64,000 nucleotides of DNA from Plantago ovata. Lineage: Eukaryota > Streptophyta > Magnoliopsida > Lamiales > Plantaginaceae. The notes under the pieces were generated by a model that had not been told where the DNA came from, searched no databases, and was given only the letters and a program-made list of their open reading frames with translations. Location of the stretch: contig CM051458.1 in NCBI GenBank assembly GCA_028274465.1, positions 35,414,692 to 35,478,691 of the forward strand, written 5' to 3'. Shown in pieces: positions 45,197 to 56,705 of the stretch. The translations under genes and the position numbers were made by a program. How positions within the stretch are numbered: the first letter of the stretch is position 1; every line of letters starts with the position of its first letter.

Positions 45197-48100
45197 CACT
45201 ACAAGAAATCCTGAAAATACCAACGGAATTTAGCTACGGAATCTAATTAGTAGCTAAAATGCCAACGGAATACCTAGGGAATTTGTACGGCCTACCGAAT
45301 GCCTACGAAATGGCAACGGACACCAAGCGAACCTCAAGTCCACCAAACTGTCTGTTGCCATTCCTTCACTAAAATGGCTACGGACCACCAGTCCGTGGCT
45401 AAAATAGCAACGGAAATTCATTCCGTTGCTATATTCACTACGGAATGACAGTTCGTAGGCACGTTAGCTACGGAATAGCAACGGACAACAACTGAATAAC
45501 AAGACGACACAAGATCCGTAGCCATTCTGTTGCAAAATTCACAACGGAATATAATTCCGTAGGGAAATACAAAGGAGAGTCTTAAATTTTATTTTATTTT
45601 TACCCCTTTTCTTCACGAACTAAACTGCAGGATAGATTCTTTTCTTTTAATCGATCGAACTTCTTGCTTTTTTTTTCTTTTTAACCCTTTCTTTGGTCAG
45701 TCGTCATTCAGTTTCTTCAGTCCTGTGGTGTCTTCTCCTCTGCTCGCCGGCGTGTTCTCCTCTGCTACAAAAGAAAAAGAAAAATCACAAATCTCAAGGG
45801 AAAATTCTAGGGTTCTTCGTGGTTCCTTCCACACTGAATCTCCCTGCGGCAAAGAGAAAATCCGCCAGAAGAGTTAACTATTCAATCGGGTCCGATAAGG
45901 TTTAACTCCGCAAGATTAGCTTTGTCTTGTCTCATTCCCCATGTTTTCCTCGGTAGTTTGTCGAGAGTTATTCTTTGTGGAATTGCTCAGGTAGATATCG
46001 ATTGTTAGATTGATTTCTGTCCGTACCTTTTGTGATGTTTGAAATTTGCAGGTTCAATTGATTTGATAATTTTGATTTAAGGTTGCTTCATGCTTGTGGT
46101 TGATACGACCTTCTTCGTAAATTTAGAATTATCCAAGCATTTAGGTAGACTTATTTGATTATTGTAATTAACTTTGTCATTGGATTATTAGTTTAATTAT
46201 TTCATGTACTAGTTCGTGTGTGATATAGATGGTTGGATCCTTAGATGAGTTGAATAGGTAGATGGATAAGTTTAGGATGGGTATTTAGTTTATTAATATT
46301 TCTCTAGAAAGTTAATCTTGGTGCATTTGCCGGGAAACTTTTGATCTAGGGACTAGGATTCATACTTTGTGGTCTAGAATTATAATGTGAAAGAGATTCT
46401 CTTTTTAACTGGAACTGAATCAGTTTCTACCTCATCAAGCTGTAAATCAGTTTCCTTTAAAGGTGTTTTGCATTTTCAATTTATTGCCTACCATGTTGAA
46501 TTGTTCTGATAAGTGTTAAATGTGTAGGCATTGTTAGCTCTGAACTAGGTGAGACGATTAGCTCGAAAAATGTAGTGTTGATGATTTGGGATATTAGATT
46601 GTTTTCCACAGAGACTGTTGTTGGAGATCAGGCTGCAAGTATTGTCTTGTTGTGGAATCGAGTTTGAAGGTTTTTTGGTCTTGGCAGTTACTTTTTTCGG
46701 CTTGTTTCAGATGCAGATAGTGTGGAGGGAGTTTATGACAAGATGCTCAATTCAGTGGCAAAGATAAGAACTGCACCTCCAAATTCTTGGTTGTGGTCTC
46801 TTATTGGAAAATGTTCTACCCCGGAAGACATTACGATGCTTTTTGATATTTTGAAGAGGCTTCGCATATTTGTTAGTGGTCGTTAGTCTGTGTACTTAAC
46901 ATTTAGTCATCAATCCTCTTTCGTGAAGAAATTGTAATTCAGTTTCTTTAATGTGATGCAGAGACTATCCAATCTTCGGATAGCGGAAGATTTCAACCGC
47001 GCACTTAGCATGGAAGTTACTAAGGCTTGTATTCGTGCGGTGACCATTGATTTTGGTAAGAATGTTGATATCTGGTCTTTTATTATGGTTTACTAGAAGA
47101 TTTGTTCACTATTTCCTGCAAATGGACTTGTGAAGTAAGTTAGTATTGGTCATTTCTTTTTAGGATAATTTAATTGCCAAGTACTCTTGGGTGTATTGTC
47201 AACTACAGTTCTTTAATCACGTGAATTCATAATCTAGGCATCTCTCTCTATACTACTTACACTGGCAGATCTTAGAAACTCCTTTTAATGGCCTTTTCTT
47301 TTGCTGAAATTTTGCTGATGCTCCAAAATCTCATGTTTGTCATTGTTTTTAAAGTATGTTATCTCAAGTAAACTAGTTGTAGTTTAAAGTGCATGTTGCC
47401 AAAGTTGGGTGGATTTGGCACCATATGGCTTCAGTGTATGAAATGAATCCAAGTACAATAACAAGAGAATTATCCTCTTGGAGGAATATTATAAATGTGA
47501 ATGTTCTGCTTCTTTTGATCTCATCCAGTATTTATTTCGTCTGTATTAAGATTTGATTGGATGTCAAAATGCAATCTGTTTTATTGTGACAGCTACATGC
47601 TAAACAACATAGTGATGTGAAACTCATGACTGAGATAATGAAGCTTGTGAAGTGGACTGAATTACCTTTGCAACCTGGCACTGCAGATATAGTTTTTCGG
47701 TAAACATGAACCAGATTAGTCTTTTCTATTATTATTTGGCATCATGGGGTTCATAATGATGCATGACCGTTGGAAGCCTGCTTCTATCTGGTGTATTGAT
47801 TTTATTCTCTATCTAGATTGCAGGAGGCGGTGGAGAAGGAACTTATTGAAAGAAACAAGGATTTGACAACAGGATAGGTCGATGAAATATTCCTGATGGC
47901 CAACTCTCCTTCGGAAAAACTTTGCACCAACTCAAGGCTGATCACCAGTAGTATTATTTGGATATTGACACTTGAAACTACTTTCATTTTTCATTGTGTT
48001 TTATGAGATAATTTGACCTTCTATGAGATATTTGGTACATTGTTGACACATTTGTTGATGATATTTTGTTCCTTTAGAATTTTAATGGATGTTGGGATTA

Positions 48101-48578
48101 TTTGTTTCAGTATTTGTCAATTGTTTTCGCAATTAGACAGGTGGAGTGGTATAAAACTGGGAAAAAGAATCTGCATTTTAGTCGCTAATGAAAATAAAAG
48201 AAAATGGATAATTAATACTTTAGTGACGTAAATTTAGCTACGGGAATTTCGGTCACTAATGTTGAGTAATTAAAATATAAAAAAAATAATAATAAAAACC
48301 TTTTACGTGGCTAGATTGGCAACGGAATTAATTTAGCAACGGAAAATTTTGTTGCTAATTTTGTTGCCCGTGTCCTCCACACGATCGTTGCTATTCTGTG
48401 GCCATTCCGTTGCTAAATCGCCTACGGTCAATAATCCGTAGGCATAATTTAGCCACCACACATTTAACTACGGAATCTATTTTCCGTAGGCATTCTGTAG
48501 GCCGTCCATTTTACCTACGGATTTTGGGCTTATTCCGTAGCTAAATGGTCGTAGCTAAATATGAGATTTCTTGTAGTG
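45197..48578. mobile_element. CACTA element with captured host exons
   Basis: The 3382-bp element has perfect terminal inverted repeats CACTACAAGAAAT ... ATTTCTTGTAGTG and is flanked by TCA on both sides (45194-45196 and 48579-48581), the 3-bp duplication of CACTA. Subterminal regions (45215-45570 and 48230-48560) are packed with short motifs such as CAACGGAAT, CTACGGA and CCGTTGC in both orientations. No transposase is seen, so it is non-autonomous. The interior carries host exons with splice sites (see that entry) and a 5'-leader-like start near 45690-46000. Confidence 0.93.
46711..47877 (+). pseudogene. Captured host gene fragment inside the CACTA element
   Basis: Four exon-like blocks keep consensus splice sites: 46711-46871, 46962-47055, 47593-47699 and 47817-47877. 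Blocks 1 and 2 join in frame (...LKRLRIF then RLSNLRIAEDFNRALS), as do blocks 3 and 4 (...GTADIVF, then RLQEAVEKELIERN and a stop). An exon is probably missing between blocks 2 and 3, where phase does not match. The protein is helical; I do not recognise its family. Retained introns show DNA-level capture rather than retroposition. Confidence 0.62.
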
Positions 48579-51500
48579 TCAGCAAGCAATGCCTCATCTT
48601 CTGCTTTGCAGGCATCATGGACTTTCTTTAGTGCCAAAATTCTAGGAGTAAACTCCTCTACACGTGGGAACGGCACTAGGTTTGGGGTCAAGGAATGAAC
48701 TTTCAGTTCTGAAGAAAACTGATCATCTTGTAACAGCAATTCTGCTCTTAAGCAATCGTCTTTATTAGTTATGTAGTCAGGAGGAGGAATTTGAACCACT
48801 TTCGGGTCTCTTTTGGATTGTTCATCCTCATTTGCTGATAAATCATCGTCATCCTCAGATTCATCAAGGTCAGAAACCTAGGAACCTAAGTCAGCAACTT
48901 CATTTCCTTTTGGTTGAGTGGTTGCTGATGACAACACTTCAGACTCAACAACTGGAGTTTCACCAGTAGTTAGTTTTAATTGAGTAGTTGCTGAGGGCAA
49001 CGTTGGAGACTCAATTACTGGAGTTTCGCCAGTAGTAAATGGAAGGGAGGGGACTTCCTTTGGTCTTATTCCTGAAGATTCACAAATTTCTAGATCCTGC
49101 GTATGCCTTGCATGGATCAATAGACTGTTCTGTAGAGCGCGTTGGTAATCTTCATCCAATTCATCTTCATCATCAAGGTTTGCATCAGTGACCTTGGCAT
49201 CAGAAATTTGGCTCTTGCCATTTTTCAAGGCATCCCGTTTTCTTGCATATTCTTCTTCAGTATCAGCACCTTGTACAGGTGCTTGATTTTCAGCAGCAGC
49301 AGGAGTAGGTTGAGAATCATGCTGAGGTTGTGGTTGATCAACTTGCTGATTGTCTTGTGGTTCAGTTTCAGCAACTGTCATCTTTAAACCACCAGCATCA
49401 GGACTTGGACCTTGATTGTCATCGTCGTCATCTTTCTTGTCCTTTGAATCTTTTCCTTCATCATCACTGGGATCAGTCGGAATATTTTCATCTTCTTCCT
49501 CTTTATCATCATCAGTCAGAATTACTAGCTCGAGATGCTTGTACAAAGCAACACTCGTTACTTCTTCTTCCTCATTTATTTTGTGGGGATCAGCCACCAC
49601 GGGTACAAATGAACCCTTGAGCATCACAACTTGTTCAGCTGGAGAGGCACTCTTGAAATTTTCCTTCATATTCTCTCTGATTTGAGCAATCAGATTTGAA
49701 CTCATTTGCTGAGAATATGACATTTCTTCAGGAAGTATGGAGTGAACGAATGTCTCGAGCTTCAGTAGAGAAGATCTTTTTTTCTCATTAGATAGATGAA
49801 GATGGAGATCAGAGAAATCCATTCGTCTGTACCTTTGCCAGTTGTTGACGGACTTAGCAACTCTTGACAAAGTTGTTCTTTTGAAGTTCAAGTACAGTTC
49901 CTCAGAACTCACTTGTTGATCTTCAGTGATGAGCACCACTTCAGTGGTCTCCTTTAGAGCCTGAAAAAGAACGATATTTAGATCAGGATAGGTTTGGATA
50001 ATTGCTTTAGAGTTCAAAGCTGAAACATGAATTACCTTCTGAGATTCAACAAGCTCATGTTGTACAATTTCCATTCCTTGAGGAGCTTGAGTAGCATCCT
50101 CCATTTGTTCATCCTGAAATAAATTTGAGTTAGATACAAGTACTAAGCTGTCAAACTTAGTTTTATTACCACAAACATTAACTACCTGCTGAGCAGGGAG
50201 TGTTGATTCTGGTGCAGAGGCTTCAGCAACCATCTGACTTGCATCTTGAGAAGTCTGTAGAGATAACATAATATTAGCAAAAGAATAAGTTTCAGAATTT
50301 GAAGTTTTACTGATGGTTGAATTATCTACCTGCTGAAGAAGGACAGGTTGTGGCTCAGTCCTTTCAGCATTAACAGTTTCTTCATTTTCTGGGACTGTTT
50401 ATTCAGCAGACTTCTTGGCTTGCTCTGTTTGAGAAAGCTGCGCGGTTTCAGCAATCTCCCTTGTCTCTGAAATGACAAGTTGAGCAGAAGCATCTTGACC
50501 TTTAAGCTCACTGCTTGTCATGAAGACATCAATGGATTTGTTGGATGATTCTTCAATCTCCAACTCCATTTGTTGGCTTATAGCTTCCAGTACAAGCTGG
50601 ACTTTGTCAATTGATGTCTTTGGTGAACTTGGGTCAGTATTCTCAGCATCACGAGATGCGTCGTTGAATAGTGATTCTTGTGTTTCTTCAGCAACTTCTG
50701 GAACTTGAACCATTGCTGTCTCAACAACTGGTCCTTCAGCAACCGGGGTTTCAGCAACTTGATGAGTTGCTTGTTCAGCAACCATCTTTTCAGCAGCATC
50801 AGCAAGTGCCGCAGTTTGCAGATCAGCAACAATATCGCTTGCTGGTTCCAGAGTTTGATCATCTAGATTATCTACAATGTAGATATCTGGGTCTTGGGCA
50901 GGAATTTCATTTCCACTGCCTTGTGGTCTGTTCTCAGTAGAAGGATGAACGTTGAGTCGATCATTGAAGGCTTCCGCAAACACTTCAATGTTGCTGACAT
51001 AGGCTTCAGTAACTACCTTGTCAACATCTACTGGAACTTGCGTTTCAGCAATTGTATGGGAATTGTCTGAGAGGTCATGGACAATAGGAACTGACTTGCG
51101 AGCCAGTGTTTTCTTCCTTGTGTTACTTGTCCTTTTCCTCTTTGGTACAGGGTTTGCTGATGACGCTGCAGTCTGAGTGTCATCATCAGCTTTCCTCTTT
51201 TTCTTGTTAGATTTCTTCAGTTTCCCAGAGGCGTCAGTAGTTGCATTTTCAGCAACGGCTGTTGTACACGTACCTTGTTGATCATCATCTACAGCAGTTT
51301 CATCTTTGTCACCACCATCTACAGCAGTTTCATCTCTAAGTTGTTGAGTGGTGACATCTGCAGCTGTTGTATACCTTTCTTGCTGGCTTGTGCTGACAAC
51401 ATTTGCAGCTGTTGTCTTCTTTGATTTTTCTAGTTTCTTGCCAGCAGTTTTAGGTACATTCTGCTTGTAGAAGGATCTTCCCACATTGCATACAGATTTC

Positions 51501-52543
51501 TTGATTAGCAATGGGTTTCTCAGCTGAATCCTGAAATATTCAAGGATATAGCATATCTTTATTCCATACATAACTGGAAAGGAAGGTGAGACCTTGTTGT
51601 CTTCTACCTTTACCTTGAACTTAGTGACACAATCAACAGGCCTGTTGAAAATGTACTTAGCCCAGTTAGGTTCCGTTTTATTTTCATGGATATGCATCAG
51701 CAGCGGCCACCTTCTCAGGCCTACTTGGTCTATTCCTCCGACTTGGGAGTCCAAAACTTTTATCAGTAGCAGAGCTACTAGACCAAGTGAATGGTAGAGA
51801 TGCTTCCTCTTAACGTGCTTTGTCCAAGTCACGGGAGCAATCTCTCCTTTCTTCATTTTCTCATTTCTGACGTCACTATAGAAAGCTTCAATTTCTTCGT
51901 CAGTGGCAGTGACGTCATTTTCAGTTCCAGTGGTTGGAATCTGAAAGATTTCCGCTAAATCAGTCCATTTCAGGACGATTTGCGTGTTCTGAACTGTAGT
52001 AAATATCACTTTTTCAGTGACTCCTTTACTATCAGTAAGGGACTGGATTTCTGCATTATTGTAGAACTCCATTGTGTCCAGCATGCTCACTTGCTTAGTG
52101 CGAGCAGATATGAAATTCATGAGGCCTTGTTGCTTGATAAATTCAAGCGCCTCTTCATTCTCATCATCGAGTTCTTGTTCATAGAAGTATCGAATGTACT
52201 TCTCCTTTGCAAATCCACCCCATTGCATCATCATCTCACACTTTGCAGTGTCAAGATATGAAGGAGGCATAGGTTTTTCCGATATCCTATCGTTTTTCAA
52301 CACAACTTTCGTTGTGTTTGATGCCTGAGTAGTCACCGGAGCAGTGCGTTTCTCAGCACTGTCAACCTTAGACGACTTGGAGGACTTAGATGACTGTCTC
52401 TTTGGTGCCATTTCTTTTTATAGAGAAGAAAATGTACGAAAAAGATACTTTGCTTTTTGACCAGAGGTACAGTAGATTCAGGCTAAAATTTGCAGAGAAA
52501 GGAAATGTGAGTTAAATAATTTTGTCATTTCTCTAACTCCTTC

Positions 52544-52551
52544 TTTATATA
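52544..52551 (-). promoter_or_regulatory. Possible internal TATA box upstream of the env-like ORF
   Basis: On the minus strand ACTATATAAAG lies about 135 bp before the ATG at 52411. This could drive a separate env-like transcript. Sireviruses usually express this ORF in ways that are not settled, so the promoter is an inference. Confidence 0.45.
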
Positions 52552-52914
52552 GTGTCTCTAATGTGTGAGAAACTCAATCGATTTGAGCTCTCAGCAAGGG
52601 TAAAACAGAGAAACACAGGCGTTAGTGGAGCCTTCGCATTGAATGCGTAGTGGCCCACTAACTAAAACCGTCAGAGCATTCTCTCTCTTTGTTTTATTAA
52701 CCGTTAGATCTATAACTCCTTTTAATCAATGGCCACGATTGTATTTCATGTCATGATTATTACGAGTTTATCTGTGCCCGATTAACGTCACAAATTGATT
52801 TTACCGAGTTTTAGGGGATTAGATTGCTTGCTGAAATAGACAAGAATCTTTTTAGCTGTTTGCATTAATAGCCTAGATACTTGCTGAAAGTTCCCCTTTA
52901 CTTAGATATCTCAT

Positions 52915-53300
52915 ATTTTCTTAAGTTTAAAAGATATTTCTGATTTCCTGTATCAGTAAATTCTTTTGTACTTGAGATATCCTTTGGTAAAATCTGAGAA
53001 ATGAGTTTTGCTCTTTTTCTGAGTTCCCGTCTCAGAATATTCCCTTGATACTTGAATACCTGTTTCAGTATCTTTGATTGTCTGAATGACTGTTTCAGCA
53101 ATCCTTAAGGTTTTTCTCTTACTGAGTGCCTGTCTCAGCAAGTGATCAAGTTTCCTAACAAATACCCGTTTTGAAGGAATTACTTGCTGAATGCCTGTTT
53201 CAGCAAACATGTAGTGACCTATCATTTCTTAGAAGAAATTAGTGGACGGAGCTTTTAAGTAAGAATACTTTGGCTTGCTGAATACCTGTTTCAGCATTCT
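52915..53300. repeat. Series of short imperfect hairpins between pol and the env-like ORF
   Basis: Seven copies of a motif of the form TGCTGAATnCCTGTTTCAGCA recur about every 45-60 bp (for example near 52945, 53020, 53055, 53090, 53130, 53190 and 53280). Each has complementary arms around a short GCCTGT-type loop. They fill the spacer after the RNase H stop at 53315. Confidence 0.72.
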
Positions 53301-53314
53301 GCCAAATGTATCCT

Positions 53315-53956
53315 TTATTGAGGTAGTTCAATCAATCCAAGGTTATACCTTAGCATTGCGAACCTATTATCTGGTAGGGGCTTGGTAAAGATGTCAGCAA
53401 GCTGATCATCAGTGCCTACTTTCACAACCTCAATATCTCCTTTTTCCACATGATCTCCAATGAAATGATGTCTAATATCAATGTGCTTAGTCCTTGAGTG
53501 AAACTTAGGATTTTGCGTGATAGCAATAACACTTGTATTATCACAAAAGATTGGTGTTTTCTTTGCAGAAATACCATAATCTCTTAATTGTTGCTGAATC
53601 CATAGGATTTGAACTGTGCAACAACCAGCTGGAATGTATTCAGATTCAGTGGATGAATTGGCAACACAGGTTTGCTTCTTGCTGAACCATGATATTAATC
53701 TAGTACCCAAAAACTGACAAGTTCCAGAGGTACTTTTTCTATCAAGAGTTGATCCTCCATGATCAGCATCAGAATAACCAACCAATTCTAGTCCAGAATC
53801 TTTAGGATACCATAATCCAACATTGACTGTACCTTTGACATATTTCAGTATCTTGATTGCCTTTTTGTAGTGTGATTCTCTTGGATCAGTTTGGAATCTT
53901 GCACACACACAAACAGCATACTGAATGTCAGGTCTACTTGTTGTTAAGTACAACAA
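53315..53956 (-). CDS. Sirevirus RNase H domain of Pol
   Basis: The 213-residue frame reads SRPDIQYAVCVCARFQ, LVGYSDADHGG, STESEYIPAG, and DIFTKPLPDNRF at its end. These are the copia RNase H landmarks, including the catalytic Asp of SDADHGG and Glu of STESEY. It degrades the RNA strand of the RNA-DNA hybrid during replication. A frame break of about 115 bp separates it from the reverse transcriptase. In intact elements it is the C-terminal part of one polyprotein, so this is a broken part of pol rather than an independent gene. Confidence 0.9.
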   Translation of the reverse strand: MLYLTTSRPDIQYAVCVCARFQTDPRESHYKKAIKILKYVKGTVNVGLWYPKDSGLELVGYSDADHGGSTLDRKSTSGTCQFLGTRLISWFSKKQTCVANSSTESEYIPAGCCTVQILWIQQQLRDYGISAKKTPIFCDNTSVIAITQNPKFHSRTKHIDIRHHFIGDHVEKGDIEVVKVGTDDQLADIFTKPLPDNRFAMLRYNLGLIELPQ

Positions 53957-54070
53957 GGAACCAATGAGCTTCTATACTTGTGTTCTTCAACACTTTTATG
54001 TTCTTTAGTATAGCCCAATTTGGTACCAACACTCATAGGGATCTTTTCAGGTTTCTCTTCCTCTTTGATT

Positions 54071-55354
54071 CTAAACTTTATGAGCATTTCTTTTTGCATA
54101 CTTTGCTTGATTTATGAATATTCCATCTTTGAGTTGCTTGACTTGCAATCCTAGGAAATAATTCAATTTTCCCATCATACTCATTTCAAACTTGTTTGTC
54201 ATGAGTTTGGCAAAATCATCACAAAGTTGCTTGTCCTTAGATCCAAAAATTATGTCATCCACATAAATTTGAACTAAGAGTATTTTACCATCATGGTTCA
54301 TGGTAAATAAGGTTTTGTCAACTTCACCTTTCTTGAAACCATTTTCTAGCAAGAACTTAGCCAAGGTATCATACCATGCTCTTGGTGCTTGCTTTAGACC
54401 ATATACAGCTTTCTGAAGCTTGTATACCATCTTGATTTCTGAGGGAAGTTCAAAGCCAGGGGGTTGTTCTAAGTAGACTTCTTCAACAAGTTCACCATTC
54501 AAGAATGCACTTTTAACATCCATTTGGTAAACAATGAAGTCATTGTGAGCAGCAAAGGCCAAGAAAAGCCTAATTGCTTCCAATCTTGCAACTGGTGCAT
54601 AAGACTCATCATAGTCCAATCCTTCAGTCTGACAGTAACCTTGAGCAACTAAACGTGCTTTATTTCTTGTTACTTCACCAGACTCACTCAGCTTGTTTCT
54701 GAACACCCACTTTGTACCAATAGCTTTCTTGCCTTCAGCAAGTGGTACAAGTTTCCAGACTTTGTTCCTTTCGAATTGATCCAGTTCTTCTTGCATTGCC
54801 TTTATCCATTCAGAATGCTTTAAAGCTTCTTCTATGGTTTTAGGTTCAATTTCTGAAACAAAGCAAGAGAACAATGATTCTACTTCTACGACAGTTGCTT
54901 CTTCAGCAAGTCCATGAGTAGCTTTGGATCTAGTCACTTGGCGTTTATTAATATCGCCAATCATATCCGTAGAGCGATGATCTCTAATCCATTTATTAAC
55001 AGGTTTTCTGCTTGTTGGATCTGGATATGTTTGCTCATTAGCATGTGACTCTTCAGTATGTACTTGTTCAGTACTACTGGGATTTTGTGTCTCTGTTGAG
55101 ATTCGTTCATCAGCAACTGCTTGTTCAGCATTGCTTGATTGTGGTAGTTCATCAGCAGGCACTGGAGGTTGCGTAGTTTCAGCAACTTCCGGAGCAACTG
55201 CATCTTTTGCTGGAAATTCTTTGTCGTGAACTATATTTATCTTGTCATGACTTGGGGGAGGAGAGTCATTGTCAGAATCACCATTTAGTTCGATTGACTT
55301 GATTTGCCTATCATTAGATTCAGTTCTTTGCTCATGTATGATTAACTTTTTCAT
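54071..55354 (-). CDS. Sirevirus reverse transcriptase (part of broken pol)
   Basis: The frame of 427 codons contains an N-terminal Ser/Glu/Pro-rich linker, then the RT landmarks [61 protein letters not shown], and the active-site box YVDDIIFGS. The invariant Asp pair of YVDD is intact, so the catalytic core looks undamaged. It synthesises cDNA from the element RNA. A short shift near 54071 ends the frame before RNase H, and another before 55354 separates it from integrase. Similarity is to the Sirevirus branch of Ty1/copia. Confidence 0.93.
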   Translation of the reverse strand: MKKLIIHEQRTESNDRQIKSIELNGDSDNDSPPPSHDKINIVHDKEFPAKDAVAPEVAETTQPPVPADELPQSSNAEQAVADERISTETQNPSSTEQVHTEESHANEQTYPDPTSRKPVNKWIRDHRSTDMIGDINKRQVTRSKATHGLAEEATVVEVESLFSCFVSEIEPKTIEEALKHSEWIKAMQEELDQFERNKVWKLVPLAEGKKAIGTKWVFRNKLSESGEVTRNKARLVAQGYCQTEGLDYDESYAPVARLEAIRLFLAFAAHNDFIVYQMDVKSAFLNGELVEEVYLEQPPGFELPSEIKMVYKLQKAVYGLKQAPRAWYDTLAKFLLENGFKKGEVDKTLFTMNHDGKILLVQIYVDDIIFGSKDKQLCDDFAKLMTNKFEMSMMGKLNYFLGLQVKQLKDGIFINQAKYAKRNAHKV

Positions 55355-55369
55355 ACATTCTGATATTTC

Positions 55370-56700
55370 TTCTTCAGCAGGCCTCCTTGTGTCTTTTCAT
55401 AGAATACAACATGCACTGATTCTTCGATCTTTTGTGCCTTTTTGTTGTAAACTCTATAAGCTTTACTATGCAAGGAGTAACCGAGAAATATCGCTTCGTC
55501 TGCCTTTGGTTGAAATGTTCTTAGTTATTCTCTACCATTATTAAGAACGAAACTTTTGCAACCAAATACTCTTAGATGAGTGATATTAGGAGGTCTTCCA
55601 ACAAACAATTCATAAGGAGTTTTGTTGTATTCCTTAGTAATCAAACATCTGTTTTGAGTGTAACAGGCGGTATTAATCGCTTCAACCCAGTAAGCCTCAC
55701 TTATTTCAGTGTCATCAAGCATTGTTCTTGCGGCTTCTTTCAGGGTACGATTCTTCCGTTCAGCAACACCGTTTTGCTGTGGTGTTCTTACTGAGGATAA
55801 CTGATGTTGTATACCTTTTGAGGTACAATATTCAGTTATGTACTGGTTTACAAACTCAGTACCATGGTCTGTCCTTATGACTTTTACCTTGTCATTTTGC
55901 ATGACTTCAAGCTTATTCAGCAAGTTAGGTATTTCAGTCCTGGTTTCAGATTTGTGCTTGATGAATACTACCCAAGTGAATCTTGAATAGTCATCCACCA
56001 CGACCAGACCATACTTCTTACCAGCATATCTTGTTGAAGAAGATTCAAACAAGTCCATGTGCAAGAGTTGTAAAGGTTTTGTAGTTGACGGTACTGCCTT
56101 GTTCTTGAAAGAAGATTTGGTTTGCTTTCCTTGCTGACATGCATTGCAAACACCATCCTTCTTAAAAGTAACCTTAGGTAATCCAACTACAAGTGCCTTT
56201 TTAGACAGCTTATTCAGCGTCTTGAAGTTTAGATGACTTGTTCGTTTATGCCATAACCATGCTTTTTCAGCAGGGCAATATTGATCTGAGACAAGGCATT
56301 TTTCAACGATTGCTGAAGACCAATCTACGGTGTACAAGCCTGCTGATCTTCTTGCAATCATAATTACCTTTTTAGTCTCGAAATCTATAAGTTTACATTC
56401 ATCACTTTTGATTTTGATGAAGTATCCTTTGTCAGCAAACTGACTCATGCTGAAAAGATTAAACATAAGATTTTTGACATAAAGAACTCCAGTAATGGTT
56501 ATGCATCCTAACTTCACGTCACCATAGCCTTTTGTAGAACCGGAGCCTCCACCAGCAAACCTTATTGTTGGACCTTTAGACCACCGTCTATAGTTTATAA
56601 GGTTATTCTTGTTGCCCGTCATGTGCTTTCCACAACCACTATCAAAGTGCCAGATTGCATCGTTTGTCTCCGTGGCTGAAGTCTGCACAATCAAGAGCAA
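55370..56700 (-). CDS. Sirevirus protease and integrase (part of broken pol)
   Basis: The frame begins in the aspartic protease ([13 protein letters not shown], with the catalytic D-S-G). It continues through the zinc-binding N terminus of integrase ([11 protein letters not shown] ... CNACQQGK) and the DDE core (LHMDLFE, then [10 protein letters not shown], then [13 protein letters not shown]). One in-frame stop at about 55525 precedes the GKN-like C terminus ([15 protein letters not shown]), which is present just downstream. All three catalytic acidic residues are there. Integrase inserts the cDNA into chromosomes; the protease cuts the polyprotein. Confidence 0.92.
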
Positions 56701-56705
56701 ACAAG

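Larger units (their letters stand above)
44052..52411 (-). pseudogene. Sirevirus env-like long ORF (interrupted by CACTA, several stops)
   Basis: Starting at the ATG at 52411 in a good context (GAAATGGC), the frame runs 670 codons. It then crosses one in-frame TAA (near 50399) and one TAG (near 48878), with 464 and about 100 more codons in the same frame. Beyond the CACTA element (45197-48578) about 400 codons follow after one frameshift, ending at 44052. The N-terminal third contains a compact domain with LYHSLGLVALLLIKVLD and RRWPLLMHIHEN, like the domain of plant retroelement proteins described as putative plant transposon protein. The rest is very acidic, rich in Glu, Ala, Asp and Ser, with basic clusters. 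Position after RNase H matches the env-like ORF of Sireviruses, but the total of about 1,600 codons is unusually long. No signal peptide or membrane span is evident, so its role as an envelope is doubtful. Confidence 0.7.

Noticed and set aside
44052..52411. True viral envelope gene
   Set aside because: I see no signal peptide, cleavage site or transmembrane segment; the name env-like is kept only for position.
53150..53164. LTR end TTTCCTAACA recurring at 53155
   Set aside because: Only about 15 bases match and the flanks are hairpin-spacer sequence, so this is not a truncated LTR.
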